DNA from: Flavilitoribacter nigricans DSM 23189 = NBRC 102662
Lineage (GTDB): Bacteria > Bacteroidota > Bacteroidia > Chitinophagales > Saprospiraceae
Direction: 5' to 3'
NCBI RefSeq assembly: GCF_002646595.1
Contig: NZ_PDUD01000009.1
Location: 310,001-374,000, forward strand
DNA length: 64,000 nucleotides
The position numbers and the translations under genes were made by a program. This document shows, in pieces, positions 29,942-41,200 of the stretch (its first letter is position 1; the number at the start of each line of letters is the position of its first letter). The notes below the pieces were generated by a model, which searched no databases, had not been told where the DNA came from, and saw nothing but the letters and a program-made list of their open reading frames with translations.

Positions 29942-31531
29942 CTACTCTTCACTTCCCCACCACTTATTCCCCGGATCGTAATCTTCCGACAGGAAATTAA
30001 GCCGCTGCTCTTCCAGCCGCGGCCAGCGTTCGTTCACCACCTTTTCCAGATAGGCCTTTTCCGCCGCTGCGCTGTATTCCGGATCCTTTTCGGGATAGCG
30101 GGCGCCCACTTCGTTCAGATAAGCAAATAGCTTTTCGCTCAGGGCCGTCACCCGGTCGGGATGGTCGGCGGCGATATCGGTGGTTTCTTCCAGATCGTTT
30201 TTGAGGTTGTACAGTTCCTCCCGGCCATCTTCGTAGTAATGGATCAGCTTCCATTCTCCTTCCCGGATGATGGAGGACGGTTCTCCGCCCTGGTTGCCGT
30301 AGTGCGGATAGTGCCAGACCAGCGCCCGTTCCCCGATCGATTCCCCTTCCAGGAGAGGCAACAGACTCACACCGTCCGAATGCTCGGAAGGCCGCAGGTC
30401 CGCACCGACCAGATCCAGAATCGTCGGATAGAAGTCCGTCCCGTTTACCGGTACATCGCAGGTCTCGCCACCGGAATTCATCCAGGGCACACTGATGAAG
30501 TAGGGTTCCCGGATACCACCTTCAAACTGATAACCTTTGCCCGCCCGCAACGGCAGATTGGAAGTTGCGAAAGCATCGCCGGCGGCCACCCCACCGTTGT
30601 CCGAAGTGAAAACGACGATGGTGTTCTCATCCAGTCCCATGATCTTGAGGGCGTCCAGTACGCGGCCGACCGCGTCGTCCATCGCTTCCACCAGACCGGC
30701 ATAAACCGGATTGTCCTGCACCTGGCGAATGGGTAGGAAATGGCCCATTTCAAAACCGGATTCGGCGATCCCCATTTCAGCGGCCTTTTCCCGGTATTTG
30801 GCCCATTTTTCCCGGGTAGTCTGGATGGGACCGTGCACGGCGTAAAAGGAGAGGAAGGCAAAAAAGGACGTATCCCGGTTGGCTTCGATAAAGGAGACTG
30901 TCTCTTTAGCCAGCCGCATCGAAAGGTTCTCTCCGTCTTCCTGATTTTCCAGGTTGGGATTCTCCCAGGGGGAGAAGTAACCACCGATGGGGCTTCCCTT
31001 GTCCCAGCCGCCACGGTTGATATCGAAGCCGTGATCCGTCGGCCAGGAGCCTTCACTGCCCAGGTGCCATTTACCGGCAAAGAAGGTCTTGTAGCCGGCC
31101 TCCTTCATCGCTTCGGGTAGTGTCGTATAATCGTGGGGAAGGTTGTGTACGTATTCCGGCGGCAGGAGTTTATTGTGCCGACCGGCCTTACGCCATTCCT
31201 CGCCCGTACGGGCACCGATCCAGTCGGTGATGCCGTGGCGGGCGGGCGTCTTGCCGGACATGATGCTGGCCCGCGACGGACTGCACACCTGGCAACCGGC
31301 GTAGCCGTTGGTAAAGACCATACCCGAATTGGCGATCCGGTCGATATTAGGCGTTTCGTAGTATTTGCTGCCCATGCAACTGAGATCGTGGTAGCCCAGG
31401 TCATCCGCCAGAATGAAGAGTACATTCGGCTGGCGGCGGGTTTCCTCGGTGTCCTCAGCGGACTGACAGGCGGTAAAAAGGAGAAGAAAAATTGCTCCTA
31501 CCTGCAAAAGGTAGCCGGTAATTTTTGTCAT
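29942..31531 (-). CDS. Type I sulfatase, lipoprotein (sulfatase A of locus 2)
   Basis: 529 residues. A lipoprotein signal (IFLLLFTAC, Cys22) suggests it faces the periplasm or surface. The sulfatase fold opens at residue 35 with NVLFILADDLGYHD (metal Asp pair). The signature is CSPSRASIMSGK: Cys83 would be converted to formylglycine, the catalytic residue. Further metal and substrate residues appear in AGKWHLG and FTSDNGG. It should hydrolyse sulfate esters, probably of a sulfated polysaccharide. It is the last gene of the fecR-susC-susD-sulfatase run, 88 bp behind its neighbour; no maturase gene is in the window. Confidence 0.94.
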   Translation of the reverse strand: MTKITGYLLQVGAIFLLLFTACQSAEDTEETRRQPNVLFILADDLGYHDLSCMGSKYYETPNIDRIANSGMVFTNGYAGCQVCSPSRASIMSGKTPARHGITDWIGARTGEEWRKAGRHNKLLPPEYVHNLPHDYTTLPEAMKEAGYKTFFAGKWHLGSEGSWPTDHGFDINRGGWDKGSPIGGYFSPWENPNLENQEDGENLSMRLAKETVSFIEANRDTSFFAFLSFYAVHGPIQTTREKWAKYREKAAEMGIAESGFEMGHFLPIRQVQDNPVYAGLVEAMDDAVGRVLDALKIMGLDENTIVVFTSDNGGVAAGDAFATSNLPLRAGKGYQFEGGIREPYFISVPWMNSGGETCDVPVNGTDFYPTILDLVGADLRPSEHSDGVSLLPLLEGESIGERALVWHYPHYGNQGGEPSSIIREGEWKLIHYYEDGREELYNLKNDLEETTDIAADHPDRVTALSEKLFAYLNEVGARYPEKDPEYSAAAEKAYLEKVVNERWPRLEEQRLNFLSEDYDPGNKWWGSEE

Positions 31532-31619
31532 AGTTGGTTGTTTGAACTTAGAACAGATTTAAGGTTCCTTTATTCGAATAAAAATGAGGTTCAGACGGCA
31601 AGTCGGGTTACTTTACCGC

Positions 31620-33179
31620 TTACGGGAAATGATCTGCCGCTGCGGGCAGCGGCACTTTTTCGCCGGTGGCTTTATACTGGGGCATCTGGGCATCTACCGA
31701 TTCCAGGTAGCGGCTCAGTTCGGTCGCCAGGGACCTCACCCGGTCGGGAAAACTTTCGGCCAGATTTTGGGTCTCTCCGATATCTGCGTCGAGATCAAAA
31801 AGTTCGAATGCCTGATCATTGTGGTAATAGATCAATTTCCATTTGCCTTTGCGGATCGTGGAAGTAGCGCCGATACCCGGACCGGAAGGTCCCCAGTTGT
31901 TCGGAAAATGCCAGAACAATGGCCGGTCTCCGGTAGACTGATTTTTCCCGTGCAATAAAGGTACGAAGCTTTGCCCATCTACCGGCTGTACCGTTTCGAA
32001 TTTACGGATACCCGCCATTTCCAAAATAGACGGAAAAAAATCCTCGATGATCAGATACTGCTCATTGGTGGAACCGGGCGGGGTCACTCCCGGCCATTTC
32101 GCCAGCATCGGGACCCGGATCCCGCCCTCCCGGGCTGATCCCTTTCCGCTGGATAGTGGCAGGTTGTGCGTGTGCGGGGTACCGCCCCGGCCCACGGCAC
32201 TCAGGCCGCCGTTATCGGACATGAACAGGATAATGGTATTGTCGGCAATTCCCTTTTCATCCAGGTACTGCATCACATCTCCTAAACTTTTATCCATCCC
32301 CTCGACCATTGCCGCATAGCGCGCTTCTTTTTCATCCAGGCCCAGATCAATATAGGTCTGGTAATAACGATCGTCCACTTCCAGCGGCGTATGCACCGCG
32401 TAGTGAGCGAGGTAGAGGTAGAACGGCTGTTCGGCCGATACGGCCCGATCGACTGAACTTAATGCTTCCCGGGTAATGGCTTCGGTCACGAAGATGTCCT
32501 GCCCGTGGTATTTTTCCAAACCGGGAATATCCCAGATCCGGTCGCCGTCCCGCCAGGCTGCGCTAAAATTATTCTTTCCCAGATAACTTCCGGGGCCACC
32601 GGCGGCATGACCGGCAATATTGACATCAAAACCCAACTGACGGGGATCCTCCCCGGGGGTACTGACCGCACCAAAGTGGGCCTTTCCGGCATGAACGGTA
32701 AAATACCCGGCCTGCCGGAGCAATTCCGGTAAAGGGGTGATGTAGGTAGATCGTTCGATGCTGTCTGCGGGTTGGATACCGTTGACGTTCCACTGCGGAA
32801 GTTCCAGATCCGGATGGGCCCGGTCGTTGGTGGCATTTCGGCGGAGCGTCCAGTTGGTTACCCGGTGCCGGGCGGCATTCATACCGGACATCAGACTGAT
32901 CCGGGTCGGAGAGCAGACACTGGCCGCATAGGCCTGGGTGAATTTCATGCCCTCCCGGGCCAGGCGCTCCATATTCGGTGTCCGGTAAAGCCGGTTGAAA
33001 TCCGTAGCCTGGTCCCAGAAAGGGACGGAGGTATCCTGCCAGCCCATATCATCGACCAGAAATAGCACAATATTGGGTGTTGTTTCCCGGCTTGCCGTTT
33101 CTTTAGCCGGAAAGCAGGCAGGTACCCATAGTAGCCCCAGTCCACACAGGACCACCAGATTTATCCATCGTTTATTCAT
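31620..33179 (-). CDS. Type I sulfatase, lipoprotein (sulfatase B of locus 2)
   Basis: 519 residues. Probable lipoprotein signal (LWVPAC, Cys22). NIVLFLVDDMGWQD carries the metal Asp pair, and the formylglycine motif is CSPTRISLMSGM (Cys89). HAGKAHFG replaces the usual GKWHLG, and FMSDNGGLSAVG follows the family. Compared with sulfatase A, it has an extra stretch between the metal motif and the signature (SVPFWDQATDFNRLYRTPN), so it probably removes a different sulfate group. Its stop is 88 bp from sulfatase A and its start 32 bp from the FG-GAP protein, consistent with one operon. Confidence 0.94.
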   Translation of the reverse strand: MNKRWINLVVLCGLGLLWVPACFPAKETASRETTPNIVLFLVDDMGWQDTSVPFWDQATDFNRLYRTPNMERLAREGMKFTQAYAASVCSPTRISLMSGMNAARHRVTNWTLRRNATNDRAHPDLELPQWNVNGIQPADSIERSTYITPLPELLRQAGYFTVHAGKAHFGAVSTPGEDPRQLGFDVNIAGHAAGGPGSYLGKNNFSAAWRDGDRIWDIPGLEKYHGQDIFVTEAITREALSSVDRAVSAEQPFYLYLAHYAVHTPLEVDDRYYQTYIDLGLDEKEARYAAMVEGMDKSLGDVMQYLDEKGIADNTIILFMSDNGGLSAVGRGGTPHTHNLPLSSGKGSAREGGIRVPMLAKWPGVTPPGSTNEQYLIIEDFFPSILEMAGIRKFETVQPVDGQSFVPLLHGKNQSTGDRPLFWHFPNNWGPSGPGIGATSTIRKGKWKLIYYHNDQAFELFDLDADIGETQNLAESFPDRVRSLATELSRYLESVDAQMPQYKATGEKVPLPAAADHFP

Positions 33180-33211
33180 CAGCTTATTTTTTGGTAACTC
33201 TTGCCGGCATC

Positions 33212-36200
33212 CTATAAAGCCGGTTCCCGTACGCGCACGAGTTGCAGTGGGCCGTTGTTGGTCGCGAACAGCAATCCGAGATCACCGCCGGCCAGACGGA
33301 TCTTCGCAGCAGCTTTGACGTCACCCTGCAAGTACAGTCCATTCTCATAGGGCATCTGGGCGGAGAATTTGCCCGTTCCGTCACCCGCCAGGAATACGCC
33401 ATAACCGGCGTCATTGCGGGAAGTTTCTACCTCGGAACTGTACAGATTGCCGGCCAGCAGCAGGTCCGGATGTTCATCGCGATTGAAATCGTGGATGAGC
33501 ACGGCATTGGTGGAGGATAGCTGAGCGTAGGATGGCAGTATATGCGGTTTGAAGGTACCGTCCGCCGTTTGTTCGAAATAAGTGGTCCCGAAGTTCCGGG
33601 CCTGGTAATGGACGGATTCCGCCAGTTTTTCGGGCTCGTAAACCTCTTTCAGTTCAGCTTTTCCGAAGGCATCGTAGGTCGGGAATTTCTTTTTGATAAA
33701 CGGCATCTGGTTGGAAGAGCACTGTCGGCCGCGCAGTGGATAAAGGCCGCCCTGGTTGTAATAGCCCAGTACGATATCAATACTTCCGCTGGCGTCAAAA
33801 TCATTGGCATATACTTCGAAGGGCTCCTCCGGACTGGCCTTGTATTTATAGTTGAGGCCGAGGTTACCGGCCAGGATATCAAGATCGCCGTCGCCATCCA
33901 TATCGGCGGTTTGCACCGAGAACCACCAACCGGTTTGTTCGCTGAGGCCCAGGTCCTCGGTCCGGTTCTCAAAACGCTCACCGGTCCACTGCAAAACGGT
34001 AAGCGGCATCCACTCGCCCGCCAGGATAAGTTCGTCCCGCTGATCCCCGTCCAGGTCCGCCCATTCAGCATCAGTTACCATTCCCAGTTCGGTGAGGCCG
34101 GGCGCCAGGTCTGCCGCAACGGCCTCAAAGACGATTTGTCCCGACTGCGACCGGTTTTCCAGGATCCGGCTGCTGACCGGATAAGGATATTTGCCTGCCT
34201 TTTGTCTGCCGCCCACAAATAGATCGAGGTCACCGTCGCCGTCGTAGTCGGAAGCAGCCACGCAGGATCCGCTGAACGGTTTTCCCCGCAGCACGGTAGG
34301 CAAACGCCGGAAACTACCGTCGACATTTTCGTAAAAACGATCCAGATAATAGGGATGCCCCTCTTTCATTTCATTGCCGCCGCTGACCACGTAGAGATCG
34401 AGATCCTGATCCTGATCGGCATCAAAAAAGAGCGCGCTTACATCTTCGAAGGCGCTTTCTCCCATCCAAAGTTCTTCCTGGACGGACGCAAAAGCGCCCG
34501 TCGGATCCTGCAGCCAAAGCTTGCCCGCAAAACCCGCCGCACCGCCGACAAATACATCGTCCAGACCGTCACCGTTGATGTCTCCAACGGTTAGGGCCGG
34601 ACCAAAACGCGACATCCGGTGCGGAAGCAGACTTTCCCGCGCAAAATCGTCAAATTCGTTTTCCCGGTGTTGATAAACCGGTGCCTTACCCGGAGTACTG
34701 ACCAGATCGAATAAGGGTGCAGCGGGGCCGGATTTCGTGCCTTCGGCAGTAGCGTCTTCGTAGCGCAGATTCAGCGTTTGATTAACCGGAAGATCCGTCA
34801 ATTCTTGCCGTTTCCCATCGGGCCAGGTCACCGTCAGCAGATCGATGCGATCCACCGGTCCGAGCCCGAAATGCAGGCCCGGAGCTACAGCGGATTGAAA
34901 GCCGCGAGTCAACTGATGTTCCAGAGTCTGGGTCCGAAGTTGATCCACGATCTGCACCCGGGTGCCGATGCCGAGGGGATTGGCGGCGGGGCCTTCCAGA
35001 CGGATCTTCAGATAATTCCCCCTACCCTGCTCCGTACTGTTATTGCGGTAAACAAAAGCCAGATCGTCCATATTATTGGTGATCATATCCAGATCCCCGT
35101 CATTGTCGAGATCGGCATAGGTAGCTCCGTTAGAGCTTCCCGGCAGGGTGTCTATCGATATTTTGGTAAAGGTGAGATCGTCATTGTTCAGGAAGAAATA
35201 ATTGACCTTTTTGCGTTCCGGCATTTTGGCCATCACTTCCTTGATGTAGGCTTCTTCATCGATGGAGCCTTTTTCCGCCAATTCGGCCCGCAGGGCTTTG
35301 TGGTAACGCACAAAATCATTGTTTCGAAAATCGCGTTTGATACCGTTCCCGACGAACAGGTCCTTATCCCCGTCCAGATCCATATCGAAAAAGAGTGGTG
35401 CCCAGCTCCAGTCCGTGTTGGACACTCCGGCCAGATGGGCCATTTCCGAAAAGTACGGTGTCTGCTCCGCTCCGCTTGCGCCGTTGTTCAGTTGCAGGGT
35501 ATTGAACATGTACTGATGGTGCAGGCCGAGGTCGACATGATGAAAAAACTTGTCGGGATTCATCCCGCTCATACTCGTTTTGATGCCGTAATTGTCTTCG
35601 GAAACCATATCCACCGCCATGATATCCAGCCAGCCGTCATTATTAAAATCCGCCAGATCATTCCCCATCGAGAAATTGGATATATGCCGCATGGATTCTT
35701 TGATCCGTTCGGAAAAGGTCCCGTCACCCCGATTGATATACAGATGATCCTCTCCGGAAAAGTCGTGGCCCACATATACATCCGGCCAGCCGTCATTATT
35801 TACATCGCCGATCGCCAGGCCCAGTCCGTAACTCAGGCGATTATCCCTGATCCCCGCTGCGGCCGACACATTGACGAAACGACCGTCGTCATTGCGGTAC
35901 AGCCGCTCTCCACTGAGTACACTGGGCGTATGCTGGTATTCCTCCAGTTGTTCATCCCCGTAGATATCCACATCGTGATTGATCAGGAACAGGTCCAGGT
36001 CGCCGTCCCGATCGTAGTCAAAAAAGGCCGCCTGGGTGGAGAGATCTTCGAGGTCCAGACCGTATTCAGCTCCCATTTCCCGGAACTGCGGCTGACCGTC
36101 CGGTCCCGGCCCCTGGTTGACAAAAAGTTCATTGCGTCTTTTATCGGGGTCCCGGAATTTACCGGAAGCACAAACGTAAATATCCAGCCAACCGTCGTGG

Positions 36201-36586
36201 TTGATATCCACGGTGGTCACCCCGGTTGGGAATCCCGCCCGACCGGCTACTCCGGTAGCTTCGCCCGCCAGTTCGAACTGCAGATCACCCCGGTTCAGGT
36301 ACATTTCATTGTTGCCCAGATTGGAAACGAAATAGATATCCGGCAGCTCGTCATTATTGAAATCACCAACCGCCAGACCGGCGCCGTTGTAATAGTATTC
36401 GTAGAACAGACCGTTCATATAGAGGCTTTCCGGGAGGTCATTACGAAACTGGATACCGGTGGTTTCGGGGCCCAGGAGGCTGAACAGCGGACCGGATGCA
36501 GTTTGGGTATTGTTGGCATTGCGTTGGCAGGAGCAGAGCAGTCCGGCCAGGATGAGGGACAGGAAAAGCTTATACATGACGATCAT
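33212..36586 (-). CDS. FG-GAP/VCBS repeat lipoprotein with ASPIC-UnbV domain
   Basis: About 1124 residues from the ATG at 36586 (MIVMYKLFLSLILAGLLCSC, lipobox LLCSC). The frame is open up to 36898, but that part overlaps the susD end and is not protein-like. The mature protein starts with FG-GAP beta-propeller repeats holding calcium loops (DYDRDGDLDLF, DMDLDGDKDLF, DLDNDGDLDMI), then an ASPIC/UnbV domain (about 515-590, GIGTRVQIVDQLRTQTLEH), then a second set of FG-GAP repeats (DYDGDGDLDLF, DMDGDGDLDIL). Such proteins are frequent in susCD/sulfatase clusters; they probably bind glycans, but no activity is proven. It lies between susD and sulfatase B. Confidence 0.88.
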   Translation of the reverse strand: MIVMYKLFLSLILAGLLCSCQRNANNTQTASGPLFSLLGPETTGIQFRNDLPESLYMNGLFYEYYYNGAGLAVGDFNNDELPDIYFVSNLGNNEMYLNRGDLQFELAGEATGVAGRAGFPTGVTTVDINHDGWLDIYVCASGKFRDPDKRRNELFVNQGPGPDGQPQFREMGAEYGLDLEDLSTQAAFFDYDRDGDLDLFLINHDVDIYGDEQLEEYQHTPSVLSGERLYRNDDGRFVNVSAAAGIRDNRLSYGLGLAIGDVNNDGWPDVYVGHDFSGEDHLYINRGDGTFSERIKESMRHISNFSMGNDLADFNNDGWLDIMAVDMVSEDNYGIKTSMSGMNPDKFFHHVDLGLHHQYMFNTLQLNNGASGAEQTPYFSEMAHLAGVSNTDWSWAPLFFDMDLDGDKDLFVGNGIKRDFRNNDFVRYHKALRAELAEKGSIDEEAYIKEVMAKMPERKKVNYFFLNNDDLTFTKISIDTLPGSSNGATYADLDNDGDLDMITNNMDDLAFVYRNNSTEQGRGNYLKIRLEGPAANPLGIGTRVQIVDQLRTQTLEHQLTRGFQSAVAPGLHFGLGPVDRIDLLTVTWPDGKRQELTDLPVNQTLNLRYEDATAEGTKSGPAAPLFDLVSTPGKAPVYQHRENEFDDFARESLLPHRMSRFGPALTVGDINGDGLDDVFVGGAAGFAGKLWLQDPTGAFASVQEELWMGESAFEDVSALFFDADQDQDLDLYVVSGGNEMKEGHPYYLDRFYENVDGSFRRLPTVLRGKPFSGSCVAASDYDGDGDLDLFVGGRQKAGKYPYPVSSRILENRSQSGQIVFEAVAADLAPGLTELGMVTDAEWADLDGDQRDELILAGEWMPLTVLQWTGERFENRTEDLGLSEQTGWWFSVQTADMDGDGDLDILAGNLGLNYKYKASPEEPFEVYANDFDASGSIDIVLGYYNQGGLYPLRGRQCSSNQMPFIKKKFPTYDAFGKAELKEVYEPEKLAESVHYQARNFGTTYFEQTADGTFKPHILPSYAQLSSTNAVLIHDFNRDEHPDLLLAGNLYSSEVETSRNDAGYGVFLAGDGTGKFSAQMPYENGLYLQGDVKAAAKIRLAGGDLGLLFATNNGPLQLVRVREPAL

Positions 36587-36726
36587 TTTAGTAAAACCTA
36601 TCCGGAAAACACGCCGGGAGCCGGCCAAGATAGCCGCTCCCCCTGCGGAGTTTTCCGAATAGGTTTTTAGTGAAAATCCCATATCCAGCCGGCGCGCTTT
36701 TCCGGCCCGGCTGGATAAGACCGGAT

Positions 36727-38208
36727 TTATTCGTAACCCGGATTCTGAGTGATCGATCCGTTGGAAATATCGATCTCCCGCTGCGGTACGGGCATGAGTA
36801 CGTGGAACTCCTGAATGTTGTTCCGGGGGATCTCCATAGCCGGCTCGATGGTATTGCGGATGGTGGGTACAAAAATGCCCCAGCGCAGCAGATCCCATTT
36901 CCGGTGTCCCTCAAAACTCAGCTCGGTGGCCCGCTCCTTACGGATCGCCAGGCGCATGCCTTCCTGGTCCAGGCTTTCCAAAGCAGGCAAACCGGCTCTA
37001 TCCCGGACCTGATTGATGAAGGCATAGGCCCCCGAAGGTCCGTTCAGTTCATTTTCGGTTTCGGCGCGCAAAAGCAGGATATCCGAGTAGCGGAATAGAT
37101 AAGTGTTTTGTCCACCGTTATTATTCTTGGGCGGTGCCCCGCTGCGGTTCAGGTATTTACCCGTGATCGGTCCGGCACCCGGCGTACGCGGAGATTCCAG
37201 CACATTGCCGTCCAGTTCCGTCACATAACTGATCGCTTTCCGCTTATCGCCCTCTTCGAACATCAGCAGGAAGTCCTGAGTGGGCAGCATGTTTTCCCAG
37301 CCACCGCCGATCGCGGTAGTACCACCGACTTCCACATCCCGGGATCCTACCCAGTTCTGGATGAAATCCCCTCTTTCGTCCTGTTTCCACTGAATATCGA
37401 AAACATTCTCGTTGACGAGGTTTCCGTCTTTATCCGGCAGTAACTGGTGTTCGGCCTGTTCTCCGAAGAGACTTTCGTAATCGGCCGCCAATCCGAACTG
37501 GCCGGAGCTGATGATCTGTTGCAGGATGTCATCCGCCGAGCGGAAATCCTGCTGGGTCATGTGCACTTTAGCCAACATGGAAGCAGCCGCCCACCTGGTG
37601 GCCCGTCCTTTATCGCTATCGGGATACTCATCGGGAAGCCCGCCCATTGCGTCGTTGAGGTCCTGCTCAATGAGCGCGTAGACCTCTTCCACACTGTTGC
37701 GGGTTACACCTATCAATTCATCCGGTCCGCTGAGTACCCGGTCAATAATGGGTACCCCGCCGTACACCCGCACCAGCTCAAAATAATAAAAAGCCCGCAG
37801 GAATTTGGCTTCCGCCACCAGGCGAGCGCGCAATTCCGTGTTCATTTCCACCTCGGGCACCAGTTCGATCACCGTATTGGCCCGGGCAATGCCCTGGTAA
37901 TTCTGCTGCCACATCACTACCGCATCCCCATTCAGAGAGGTCAGGTTGGTGAAATAGGATACCGGCCGTGTATTGTGCCGTCCCTGGAAGGAAACGTCAC
38001 TCGGCGTGAACGCGTAGTAAAAGGAAATAATACTCCCGTAGAGCCGGGAGTAGGCGGCATTGGTAGCCGCGATCGCATCTTTTTCATTCGCCGGGAAAGT
38101 CCCCGGGGTCAGAAAACTGGTCGGTTCTTCCGTCAGGATATCCTTACAGGAAGGCAGCACCACCAGCAGACACAACAGTAAAAAGGAATATTTAAATACT
38201 CTATTCAT
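36727..38208 (-). CDS. SusD/RagB family outer-membrane lipoprotein, locus 2
   Basis: 493 residues. Lipoprotein signal (LLLCLLVVLPSC), then KDILTEEPTSFLTPGTF, the SusD N-terminus. TPR-like helices with RAFYYFELVRVYGGVPI (the conserved SusD core) are followed by the final LMPVPQREIDISNGSITQNPGYE. It works as the surface lid of the SusC transporter encoded 31 bp upstream. The linked sulfatases imply a sulfated ligand; no experimental substrate can be read from the sequence. Confidence 0.95.
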   Translation of the reverse strand: MNRVFKYSFLLLCLLVVLPSCKDILTEEPTSFLTPGTFPANEKDAIAATNAAYSRLYGSIISFYYAFTPSDVSFQGRHNTRPVSYFTNLTSLNGDAVVMWQQNYQGIARANTVIELVPEVEMNTELRARLVAEAKFLRAFYYFELVRVYGGVPIIDRVLSGPDELIGVTRNSVEEVYALIEQDLNDAMGGLPDEYPDSDKGRATRWAAASMLAKVHMTQQDFRSADDILQQIISSGQFGLAADYESLFGEQAEHQLLPDKDGNLVNENVFDIQWKQDERGDFIQNWVGSRDVEVGGTTAIGGGWENMLPTQDFLLMFEEGDKRKAISYVTELDGNVLESPRTPGAGPITGKYLNRSGAPPKNNNGGQNTYLFRYSDILLLRAETENELNGPSGAYAFINQVRDRAGLPALESLDQEGMRLAIRKERATELSFEGHRKWDLLRWGIFVPTIRNTIEPAMEIPRNNIQEFHVLMPVPQREIDISNGSITQNPGYE

Positions 38209-38238
38209 GATAGATTCATTTTTTAATCAAGGAGTGTT

Positions 38239-41200
38239 CTAAAAGCCGACTTGCAGGCCCAGCGTAAAGATCTTGGTGGTTGGATACTGGGCCTGATCGT
38301 AACCCCGGCGCAGGTTATCGAAACCGCGATTGATCTCAGGGTCGTAGCCACTGTAGCTGTCAAAGGTGACGAGGTTGACCGCATTGGCGTAAAGCCGGGC
38401 CGACCGGATCCAGTTCAGAGACTGCACGGGGAAGTTGTACCCCAGACTGATATTCCGCAGCCGCACAAAGCTACCGTCCTCAATGACGCCCGTATCCGAA
38501 GTGATCAGCGTTCTGGCGGCTCCTTCCGCCGATGGTACGTCAGAATCCATGTTCGTGGGCGTCCAGCGATCCGCGTATCTTTTAAAGGTGTTGTTGTCCA
38601 ACGCCACACCTACCCGGCTGTCAGTTTCATTGAAAACATCGTTGCCTACGGTAAATGAAAGGAAGAAGGAAAGATCAAAACCTTTAAAGCTCAAGGTATT
38701 TCCCATGCCTCCAAAGAAGTCCGGATTGGCATCACCGATGATCTGCCGGTCTTCACTGGCACTGATCACTCCGTCACCGTTCAGGTCCACAAAGCGCTTA
38801 CCACCCGCGAATACCGAAAATCCGGTCAGTCCGGAATCTTCGATCTCCTGTTCGGAGTTCCAGATGCCGTCCCGTACCATACCGTAGAAGGTACCGATGG
38901 GTTCTCCTTCCTGCAGGATACCGGAAGCCACGGCCTCTACCCCACCGATGGAGTTGGTGTAGATGAACCCTTCTTCGTTGAAGATATCGACCACTTCGTT
39001 CTTATTGGTCGCAATGTTGAAGGTGGTTTCCCAACGGAAGTCGTTGCGGTTGATATTGATCGTTGAGATGGCCAGTTCGAGCCCCTTATTGGAGACCTGC
39101 CCGAAATTGGACAGGGAAGTGGAGAAGCTGGTCAGCCAGGGCACCTGCACATTGATAAGCAGATCGTTCGTCAGCTTGGAATAATAGTCGAGCGTGACCT
39201 GCAGGCGATTGTCAAAGAAACCCGCATCGATCCCGATATCGAACTGATCCGTCGTTTCCCATTTCAGGTTATCGTTCCCCAGGGAGTTGGCGGCGATACC
39301 GGATACCACATCCTGATTGGTACCGAGGATATAGTTGTTCCCGCTATTGGACAGCCGCGTAAGGGAAGCACCGAAGCCAAGACCGGGGTTACCCAGTCGA
39401 CCGTAACTGACCCGCAATTTCAGGTCATCAAAGATCCCCATGCCCTGAATAAAATCCTCTTCGATCAGTCGCCAGGCAATCGCTCCGGAAGGGAACAGCG
39501 CTCGCTTATTGTTGGCCGCAAACACCGAGGATGCATCCGAACGGGCGGAAAGCGTCAGCAGGATCTTACTTTTCCAGGAGTAATTGGCCCGGAAAAGGAA
39601 GGATTCAAAACCGATCTCGGAAGAACCGGATCCGGCGGCACTTCTCTCCACCCCAGCTCCCAGATTGTTGAAGGTGAAGGCATCCGTTACGTAGCCTCTA
39701 GTCTGGACATTGCTGTTGGTATTGAAGATCCGCTGGCGGGTATAACCGATCAGGGTATTGAGGCTGTGATCGCCAAAATCCTTGGCGTAGGATAAGGTGT
39801 GTTCCGTCAGCAGGTCAAGATTTTCACCATTGGAGATGGTAGCCGTTCCCTGATTGCCCCGCTGGCTGTACAGCGTGGAGGGGGCGTAACTTTCGTTACG
39901 GAAATTATTCAGATTGGCGCCCAGGCTGAGCCGGTATGTCAGTCCGTCTATCGGTTCGAATTCACCGAAGATGTTACCCAGCAGGCGATTTCGCGTTCTT
40001 TGGTTGACGTTGAGTACCGCATTGGCAACCGGATTATCGGCACTGAATTCGCTACTCACCGTCTGGAAAGTAAAATTCCCGTCCTCATCCCGCACGGGCA
40101 GGGTGGGATCCCAACCGGCAGTATTGATAATATTAGTCGAACGGGGATTATCGATGGTCCGACTGATGGTCACGGAGTTCCCCAGCCGCAGGCGGTCGTT
40201 CACATCGTGATCCGCGTTGACCCGGAACTGATAGCGTTTCAGATTACTTTCAATAAAAATACCGTCCTGATCGAAGTAGTTGCCGGAAAGGAAGTAACGC
40301 GTTTTTGCGCTACCTCCGGATACGGACAGCGTATGGCTGGTGATGGGGGCATCATTCCGGTAGACCTCTTCCTGCCAGTCGGTGCCTTCGCCTAATGCAT
40401 CGGGATTGGGGTAAATATTGGAGCCCTTCACCTCATTGGTCCAGGAGGCGTATTCGCTGGCATTCAGCATTTCAAACAGGCGAATGGGCGCCTGGTATCC
40501 GGTATAGACGTCGTAGGACATGCGGGACTGGCCCGCCTTGCCCCGCTTGGTCGTGATCAGGATCACCCCGTTCGCTCCCCGGGAACCGTACAGGGCGGTC
40601 GCCGAAGCATCTTTCAACACTTCGACCGATTCAATATCGTTGAGGTTGATATCGTTGAGGTTGCCGCCGCCGATGAAGCCGTCAATTACGTAAAGCGGTT
40701 CGTTGTTGGCGGAAATGGAGTTACTCCCCCGGATCCGGATCGTGGAAGCGGCACCGGGCGCAGAGGAAGTAGGAATGATCTGCAGGCCGGCTACCTTACC
40801 CCGCAGGGCATCATCCACCCGCACGGAAGATACTTTGGTGATCTCTTCGGATTTAATCGAGGAAACCGCCCCGGTCACGTCCGATTTTTTGGCCGTACCG
40901 TAGCCGATCACCACCACTTCGTCCAGCGCAGCGATATCCTCCCGCATGGTGATGGTTATTTCCGAGCGATTGCGTACCGGTACTTCCAGGGTTTCGTGTC
41001 CGATGTAGGACAGCACCAGGGTTTCATCTCCGTTGTCCAGTTCCAGGGTAAACTTACCGTCAATATCGGTAATGGTTCCCTTGCCGGAACCTTTCACCAG
41101 AATATTGACCCCGGTCAGCGGTTCGCCCGCGTCATTGGCCACGGTACCGGTCACGGTAAAAACTACCGCCAGCTGGGATAATCCCCGGCTGATGGAGCGG